In this document: one piece after another, positions 59,871 to 64,000 of the stretch
Layout of the letters: each line of letters starts with the position of its first letter
Numbering within the stretch: position 1 is the stretch's first letter
Notes under the pieces: model-generated
Told to the model about the DNA's origin: nothing
The model's database searches: none
What the model saw: the letters and a program-made list of their open reading frames with translations, nothing else
Translations under genes and position numbers: made by a program
Assembly (NCBI RefSeq): GCF_017302985.1
Contig: NZ_JAFIMU010000004.1
Coordinates: forward strand, 752,869 to 816,868
Direction of reading: 5' to 3'
DNA length: 64,000 nt
DNA from: Corallococcus macrosporus
Lineage (GTDB): Bacteria; Myxococcota; Myxococcia; Myxococcales; Myxococcaceae

Positions 59871-60308
59871 TCAGTTCCGGATGGTGATGACCTTCAGCCC
59901 GGGGGTGGGGGTGCCGGCGGCCACGTAGCCCACGGCGCCAGGGTTGGCGCGCACGAAGGCGAGCACGTCGTCATCCGTGGCCAGCTCCGGGGGAGGCACG
60001 TCGCGGCCGGAGAAGATGCGCTGCTGCCAGTAGGCGCGGACCGCGGGCAGCGAGCGCTTCAGCACCTCGTCGCAGAAGGCGGTGCGCACCGGCGAGCTGT
60101 CGTTCAGGTCCACCGGCATCGCGGTGACACCCGAATCCCACTGGGTGGTCTTCTTGAAGAAGAGCTGCGCCAGCCGGGCGCGCTCCACTTCCGTCACCGG
60201 GTTGGAGGGATGGACCACGACCTTGTAGGCCACCGTCCCCGAGCCCTGCGCCGGCCCGGCGAAGAGGACGAGGAACCCACACAACAGGAACAGGGAAAGC
60301 GTTCTCAT
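59871..60308 (-). CDS. Exported phosphate-binding-like protein (PstS-like, half length)
   Basis: 145 aa. Signal peptide (MRTLSLFLLCGFLVLFAGPA). The sequence resembles the N-terminal lobe of a PstS-like protein (VVHPSNPVTEVERARLAQLF; WDSGVTAMPVDLN; ATDDDVLAFVRANPGAVGYVAAG). It is about half the length of a full PstS, as in short PBP-like proteins linked to chemoreceptors. TGGAGACGCC precedes the ATG. It probably presents an anion to the chemoreceptor. Confidence 0.75.
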   Translation of the reverse strand: MRTLSLFLLCGFLVLFAGPAQGSGTVAYKVVVHPSNPVTEVERARLAQLFFKKTTQWDSGVTAMPVDLNDSSPVRTAFCDEVLKRSLPAVRAYWQQRIFSGRDVPPPELATDDDVLAFVRANPGAVGYVAAGTPTPGLKVITIRN

Positions 60309-60332
60309 GGCGTCTCCAGAGGAGTGCGGGGC

Positions 60333-61442
60333 CTAGAAGCTGAACTGCGAGCCCAGGGAGACGAGCCGCGTGTGGGGCTCGGGGTTGAGGAGGTCCGCGA
60401 CGTCGCCGGTGGGATCCGGCATGGCGAAGCGGTTGCCGATGACGTTGTGGAACGACACCTTGAAGACGAGGTGGGGGTTGAACCAGTAGTTCACCCCGAC
60501 GGCGGCCTCGCGGTGGCGCAGGTACGTGAGCAGGGACTCCGGCACGGCGGTGGGCGCCCAGCTGCGCGAGCCCTCCACGCGTCCGGCCACCTGCCAGTGC
60601 GGCGTGAGGAAGTACGCCACCTCCAGGTAGCCCGTGCGCGCCTTGGCCTCCTCGGAGAAGAGGTCGAAGAACTCGGCCCGCACCCACAGCGCCTCGCCCA
60701 GGTACTCGGCGCCCACGCCCAACACGCCCATCACGGTGTGCTCGCCGGGTGTCGTCTCCATCGGGGTCCGGGACACGAAGCCGGACGTGGTGAAGCGCAG
60801 TCCTTCCAGCGGCGTCCAGAGCGCCAGGCGCCCGCCCGCCATCTGCGACTCGACGACGCACAGGTCGCTCAAGGCGTCGTCACAGTCCTGGCCGAGCGGC
60901 TCCTTCAGGTCGAGGAACCCGCCGTAGGCGTCGTACTCCAGCATCCACTCGCCGGGCAGGTTGATGCGGCCGGTGAGCCCCAGCCCGTCGTAGTTCTCCA
61001 CGCCAATCGCGGTGGGCCCGTACGTCCCCTGCGGCAGGGCGTTGAAGGGGCGCAGCGTGCCCACGTCGTAGACCTCCGAGTAGAGCGCCAGGGGCAGCTG
61101 GTTGCGGCCCACGCGCAGGCGGAGCTTGTCGGAGAAGGCCCACTCCGCGAAGGCGTAGTCCACCTCCAGCTCCAGCTCCTCGCCGGGCGCCTTCTCGAAG
61201 GAGAACTGCGTGTTGAGGGTGAGGTGCTCCGTGGGCAGGGCCCGGACCAGCAGCGTGCTGCCCACGTCATGCAGGCCCAGCTCGTCGTTGCCGCCCAGGT
61301 AGACGTTCTCCCAGGTCCGGCCGGTGCTCAGGTGCCCGTACCCGTGGATGAACAACTTCCCATCCGCCAGCGGGATGCCGAACGCGGGGCTCGCCAGCAG
61401 CAGGACGCCCAGACACAGGGAAAGCCATCGGACGTGAAACAT
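60333..61442 (-). CDS. Outer-membrane beta-barrel porin-like protein
   Basis: 369 aa. Signal peptide ending ASPAFG. The chain alternates hydrophobic and polar residues with many Tyr/Trp, has typical turn Gly/Asn/Asp, and ends in Phe (GSQFSF), as expected for BAM substrates. A phosphate- or anion-selective porin is suggested by its operon partners. ATG at 61442 follows AAAGGCACCCCC; the earlier TTG is unlikely. First gene of the three-gene operon. Confidence 0.75.
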   Translation of the reverse strand: MFHVRWLSLCLGVLLLASPAFGIPLADGKLFIHGYGHLSTGRTWENVYLGGNDELGLHDVGSTLLVRALPTEHLTLNTQFSFEKAPGEELELEVDYAFAEWAFSDKLRLRVGRNQLPLALYSEVYDVGTLRPFNALPQGTYGPTAIGVENYDGLGLTGRINLPGEWMLEYDAYGGFLDLKEPLGQDCDDALSDLCVVESQMAGGRLALWTPLEGLRFTTSGFVSRTPMETTPGEHTVMGVLGVGAEYLGEALWVRAEFFDLFSEEAKARTGYLEVAYFLTPHWQVAGRVEGSRSWAPTAVPESLLTYLRHREAAVGVNYWFNPHLVFKVSFHNVIGNRFAMPDPTGDVADLLNPEPHTRLVSLGSQFSF

Positions 61443-61519
61443 GGGGGTGCCTTTCAACGGCGCCCGGAGGGAACGCCGCCGCCAACTCGACGGGGGTGCC
61501 TGTCCAAGTGGATTGTAGC

Positions 61520-61548
61520 TGTATAAGAAAACTGAAACACCTTGTCCA
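61520..61548 (-). promoter_or_regulatory. Candidate promoter of the porin/PBP/MCP operon
   Basis: On the minus strand TGGACA (61548-61543) and TATACA (61525-61520) are spaced by exactly 17 bp, about 78 bp upstream of the porin ATG. Confidence 0.5.
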
Positions 61549-61703
61549 GGGAGGAGAATGTTTCATTCGCGCTTGCCCGCGTGTCAGGACCGGAATCGCT
61601 GCTTGTGCTTGAGGGCGGAAGCAGATGTCTGTCTATTCCGTTTATCGATTTGGGCTCGGATCCCCGGGTTCACCGGGATCAGGCGCGCGACGCCCCGGTT
61701 TTC

Positions 61704-61717
61704 TTGATCCGGATCAA
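61704..61717. promoter_or_regulatory. Perfect FNR-type box TTGATCCGGATCAA
   Basis: The 14-bp palindrome matches TTGAT-N4-ATCAA exactly. It ends 67 bp upstream of the DUF4386 start. A Crp/Fnr-family gene lies just downstream; its recognition helix has the ExxSR residues that read TTGAT half sites in FNR. Confidence 0.65.
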
Positions 61718-61784
61718 TGCAGGGGAGGGGGCGTGCCTGCACGCTGGGGTCCACCACGTCGCTGAACGTTCTGGAGCCCTCGCG

Positions 61785-62438
61785 ATGAACATCTCCCGCC
61801 TTCACTCCCGCGCGCTGGGAGCGCTCTACCTCCTGCCGTTCCTCGCCTACGGCATCGGCACGGCGCTCGTGAGCTCCGTCCTGAAGGCGCCGGAGAGCCT
61901 GTTCCTGGTGGCCGGACAAAGGACGCTGTTCGTCGGGGGCGCGCTGCTGCTCGTGTTGGACGCGCTCTTCGTCGTCGGGATCGGCGTGCTGTTCTTCCCC
62001 ATCCTCCGCGAGCGGAGCCCGGGCATCGCCCTCACGTATGTCTGCACACGGGTGATGGAGGCGCTGATGCTCGTCGTCGGCGTCGTGTTCCTGCTGTGCA
62101 TCCTTCCGCTTCCAGGGCAGCTGACGCCTGAGCCGGGGACGCTGGCGAACCTTGTAGCGAGGGGGAACTTCTGGGCGTACCAGCTCGCGATGACGCTCCT
62201 GGGCGTCGGCAGCGTGCCGTTCTGCCTGTCGCTGTACCGCGCCCGGCTGTTTCCCGCGTGGCTCCCGCTGTTGGGCGCGGTGGGCTACGGGCTGCTGGCG
62301 CTGGGGTGCGTGCTCGAAATCTTCGGGCTGCCGTGGGGCATCTTCTTCTCGGGCCCCGGGGGCGTGTTCGAGCTGGTGTTCGGCGTCTGGCTCATCGCGA
62401 AGGGGTTCCGGAAGGTCACGCCTTCCGCCGCGGCGTAG
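61785..62438 (+). CDS. DUF4386-family membrane protein
   Basis: 217 aa with six predicted transmembrane helices (LGALYLLPFLAYGIG; VGGALLLVLDALFVVGIGVLF; VMEALMLVVGVVFLL). Function unknown. ATG at 61785 has GGAG eight bases upstream. A perfect FNR-type box lies in its promoter region. It overlaps the convergent Crp/Fnr gene by 23 bp. Confidence 0.75.
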   Translation: MNISRLHSRALGALYLLPFLAYGIGTALVSSVLKAPESLFLVAGQRTLFVGGALLLVLDALFVVGIGVLFFPILRERSPGIALTYVCTRVMEALMLVVGVVFLLCILPLPGQLTPEPGTLANLVARGNFWAYQLAMTLLGVGSVPFCLSLYRARLFPAWLPLLGAVGYGLLALGCVLEIFGLPWGIFFSGPGGVFELVFGVWLIAKGFRKVTPSAAA

Positions 62439-63021
62439 CCGGCTTGCCGCGCGTGGCGATGCGCTTGCGGATCCGGCTCAGCGACTCGGGCTTCACGCCG
62501 ATGTAGCTGGCCAGGTGGTACTGCGGAAGGCGCTGGAGGAGGTCCGGCCGCGTCCTGGAGAGCTTGAGGTAGCGCTGCTCCGGTGTGTCCGTGAGATAGG
62601 AATTGAATCGCTCCTGCTGCTCCGCCAGGACCTTCTGCATCACCATGCGGGAAATGCTCTCGAAGCGGGGGAAGCGCCGGTACAGGTCCCCCTCGCGTTG
62701 CTCGGTGCCCACCACCACCGTGGTGTCTTCCGCGCAGACGAGGAAGTGATCCGCCGGGGTCTGGCTCATCATGCTGTGGATGGAGAGGACCCATTCGTCC
62801 TCGGTGAAGAACCCGTTGCTGCGCTCCTCGCCGCCGACGACGGAGTACTGGCGGACGCAGCCCTGGAGGACGAAGTAGGCCTCGGTGGAGACCTGACCCG
62901 CCATGAGCAGGTGCGCGCCCTTCGGAAAGGTCTTCACCACCATGCTGTCCAGGATGGCCTGGGCCTCCTCGTCCGACAGAGGCGCGATGCGGCGGAAGTA
63001 GTCGACGAGCTTGGTTTTCAT
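62416..63021 (-). CDS. Crp/Fnr-family transcriptional regulator
   Basis: 201 aa. N-terminal cyclic-nucleotide-binding-like jelly roll (FPKGAHLLMAGQVSTEAYFVLQG) and a C-terminal winged helix (HLASYIGVKPESLSRIRKRI). The recognition helix carries ExxSR as in FNR. The Cys residues needed for an FNR 4Fe-4S cluster are absent at the N-terminus, and the cAMP-contact Arg-Ser-Ala pattern is not seen, so the effector is uncertain. ATG at 63021 has no obvious ribosome site. Confidence 0.82.
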   Translation of the reverse strand: MKTKLVDYFRRIAPLSDEEAQAILDSMVVKTFPKGAHLLMAGQVSTEAYFVLQGCVRQYSVVGGEERSNGFFTEDEWVLSIHSMMSQTPADHFLVCAEDTTVVVGTEQREGDLYRRFPRFESISRMVMQKVLAEQQERFNSYLTDTPEQRYLKLSRTRPDLLQRLPQYHLASYIGVKPESLSRIRKRIATRGKPATPRRKA

Positions 63022-63106
63022 GAGCGCACTGCGTCCGGGTTCATCCCGTTCGGAGTCTCCCACGGTTCTCCTTGCTAGCGGCCGTCCATCGGTCCACGCT
63101 CGCGGG

Positions 63107-63583
63107 ATGGAAAATCCTGCTGCTGAGTGGAAGCTGCCGTGGGACGGAGGATGCCGCTGCGGGAAGGTCCGCCTGCGAGTCACCCTGCCGCCGATCGTCA
63201 CCATGGCGTGTCATTGCACCGGCTGTCAGCGCATGAGCTCCAGCGCGTTCAGCCTGACCATGGCGGTGCCCACGCCCGGCTTCCACATCCTCTCCGGAGC
63301 GCCGGTGGTGGGCGGGCTGCATGGGGCGTCGAAGCACATGTTCTGCGATTACTGCATGACGTGGATGTTCACGCGGCCCGAGGGAGTGGATGAATTCGTG
63401 AACCTGCGGCCGACCATGCTCGACAATCCGGGCTGGGTCGTGCCGTTCATCGAGACCTTCACGAACGAGAAGCTGCCCTGGGCGACGACGCCCGCGACGC
63501 ACTCCTACGCGACCCTGCCGGATCCGTCCCTGTACGAAGGGCTCATGCGCGAGTTCGCGGATAAGAGCCCGCGGCCCCGGTAG
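63107..63583 (+). CDS. GFA-family (glutathione-dependent formaldehyde-activating-like) protein
   Basis: 158 aa. The zinc-site pattern is complete: GGCRCGKVRL, CHCTGCQRMSS, then MFCDYCMTW. These Cys residues bind two zinc ions in Gfa. True Gfa activity is rarely shown for such relatives, so the function is open. ATG 63107 is 12 bp into the usual N-terminus. Confidence 0.8.
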   Translation: MENPAAEWKLPWDGGCRCGKVRLRVTLPPIVTMACHCTGCQRMSSSAFSLTMAVPTPGFHILSGAPVVGGLHGASKHMFCDYCMTWMFTRPEGVDEFVNLRPTMLDNPGWVVPFIETFTNEKLPWATTPATHSYATLPDPSLYEGLMREFADKSPRPR

Positions 63584-63587
63584 ACCG

Positions 63588-64000
63588 TCATCGCTCGCAT
63601 TGGCGCTGGGCCTCGTTCCAGGCATCGGTCCAGGAGAGCGAATAGGCAACGGTCTTGGGGGGAGGGTTGCACGCCAATTCCTCGCGCATGCAGCGCAGCA
63701 TGGCCAGGGCATCCGTGCGCTTCTGTTGGACGCGGCCATGGGGAAGCCAAGCGCGGAGTCCCTCCAACTCGTGGGCAGGGACTCCCGCCTGGACCGCCAG
63801 GGTCAGCAGGGCCGGGTAGCCGCGCTCCGGGTAGTGGAGCCCCTTGGCCATCCGCTCCAGCACCGCTCGCGTCTGCGGGCTCAGCACTTCTTCCCGCTCC
63901 GCGTGGGCCAGGGTGGCCCGGATGTTGACCATGGCCTCGGACAACGGAAGGAAGCCTGACTCCTCGGGGCCGTGCATCACCGCCACCTCGTCGTCGTCCT
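63588..64000 (-). CDS. TfuA-like protein, C-terminal part (runs off window edge)
   Basis: At least 137 codons are open to the window edge with no stop, so the true start lies beyond base 64000; internal GTG/ATG codons near 63986 are probably not the start. The core motif DDDEVAVMHGPEES, PLSEAMVNIRATLA and the later VQQKRTDALAML match TfuA-family proteins. TfuA proteins partner with YcaO cyclodehydratases and are linked to thioamide formation on peptides or McrA. The partner, if present, is past the edge. Confidence 0.75.
   Translation of the reverse strand, partial: DDDEVAVMHGPEESGFLPLSEAMVNIRATLAHAEREEVLSPQTRAVLERMAKGLHYPERGYPALLTLAVQAGVPAHELEGLRAWLPHGRVQQKRTDALAMLRCMREELACNPPPKTVAYSLSWTDAWNEAQRQCER

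Larger units (their letters stand above)
61443..61784. other. 342-bp divergent regulatory region
   Basis: No gene found. It contains a minus-strand promoter candidate near 61520-61548, an AT-rich patch (61511-61540), an imperfect hairpin GATCCCCGG/CCGGGATC near 61660-61680 and the FNR-type palindrome at 61704-61717. Confidence 0.6.

Noticed and set aside
58236..61526. 1096-codon open frame opposite the MCP/PBP/porin operon
   Set aside because: The three minus-strand genes have clear domains, signals and ribosome sites; this frame has none and spans all their gaps.

Overview
The window is very GC-rich (coding third positions are almost all G or C), densely packed, and carries gene families typical of a predatory, fruiting delta-proteobacterium: a hybrid NRPS/PKS locus, a SitA-like polymorphic toxin with a small partner gene, a DUF1800/DUF1501 pair, many one-component regulators and several lipoproteins with Asp/Ala/Gly-rich linkers. 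I infer a myxobacterium of the Myxococcaceae, probably Corallococcus or Myxococcus. This is inferred from gene content and composition; there is no rRNA, tRNA or other taxonomic marker in the window.

Left part (1-20.7 kb). A truncated heme-oxygenase-like oxidase faces a LuxR-type regulator, followed by a small secreted protein. On the minus strand, 17306 down to 2443 is a biosynthetic operon: an A-PCP-KS-AT-ACP-aminotransferase megasynthase, an NRPS with two C-A-PCP modules, and two alpha/beta-hydrolase-fold proteins. The junctions overlap (ATGA, TGATG) or are only 28 bp apart. Read from specificity residues, the assembly order is Pro, then malonate with beta-amination, then Gly, then Gly. 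There is no thioesterase domain, so the paired hydrolases are the obvious candidates for release or editing, yet neither has a GxSxG serine. Upstream on the same strand are a membrane-anchored hydrolase, a DUF885 peptidase-like protein and an NYN-domain protein.

Middle part (20.7-43 kb). This is mostly regulator/target pairs in divergent arrangement: LysR/MBL-fold lipoprotein, GlxA-AraC/two membrane proteins, MarR/aldo-keto reductase, LysR/SDR, TetR/SDR, LysR/EamA exporter. Several intergenic regions hold clear symmetric operators, the best being four copies of a TGGCGGGAA box next to the GlxA-type gene and two tandem GAACGGTGTTC palindromes next to the TetR gene. Inserted among these are the SitA-like toxin/partner pair, the DUF1800-DUF1501 operon, and a ClC channel with CBS domains coupled to a MarR gene.

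Right part (43-64 kb). A methyltransferase, lipoproteins, a ureidoglycolate lyase, a large protein with an annexin-like repeat and a lytic-looking C-terminus divergent from a caspase-family protease, and an ECF sigma/anti-sigma/lipoprotein operon. Then a LysR-controlled MFS/hydrolase/dehydrogenase block, a porin/phosphate-binding-like protein/chemoreceptor operon, a DUF4386 membrane protein preceded by a perfect FNR-type palindrome next to a Crp/Fnr gene, a GFA-family protein, and the C-terminal part of a TfuA-like protein running off the right edge.

I found no tRNA, rRNA, CRISPR array, insertion sequence or integrase. The only stretch over 300 bp without a gene is 61443-61784, which holds a promoter candidate and the FNR-type site.
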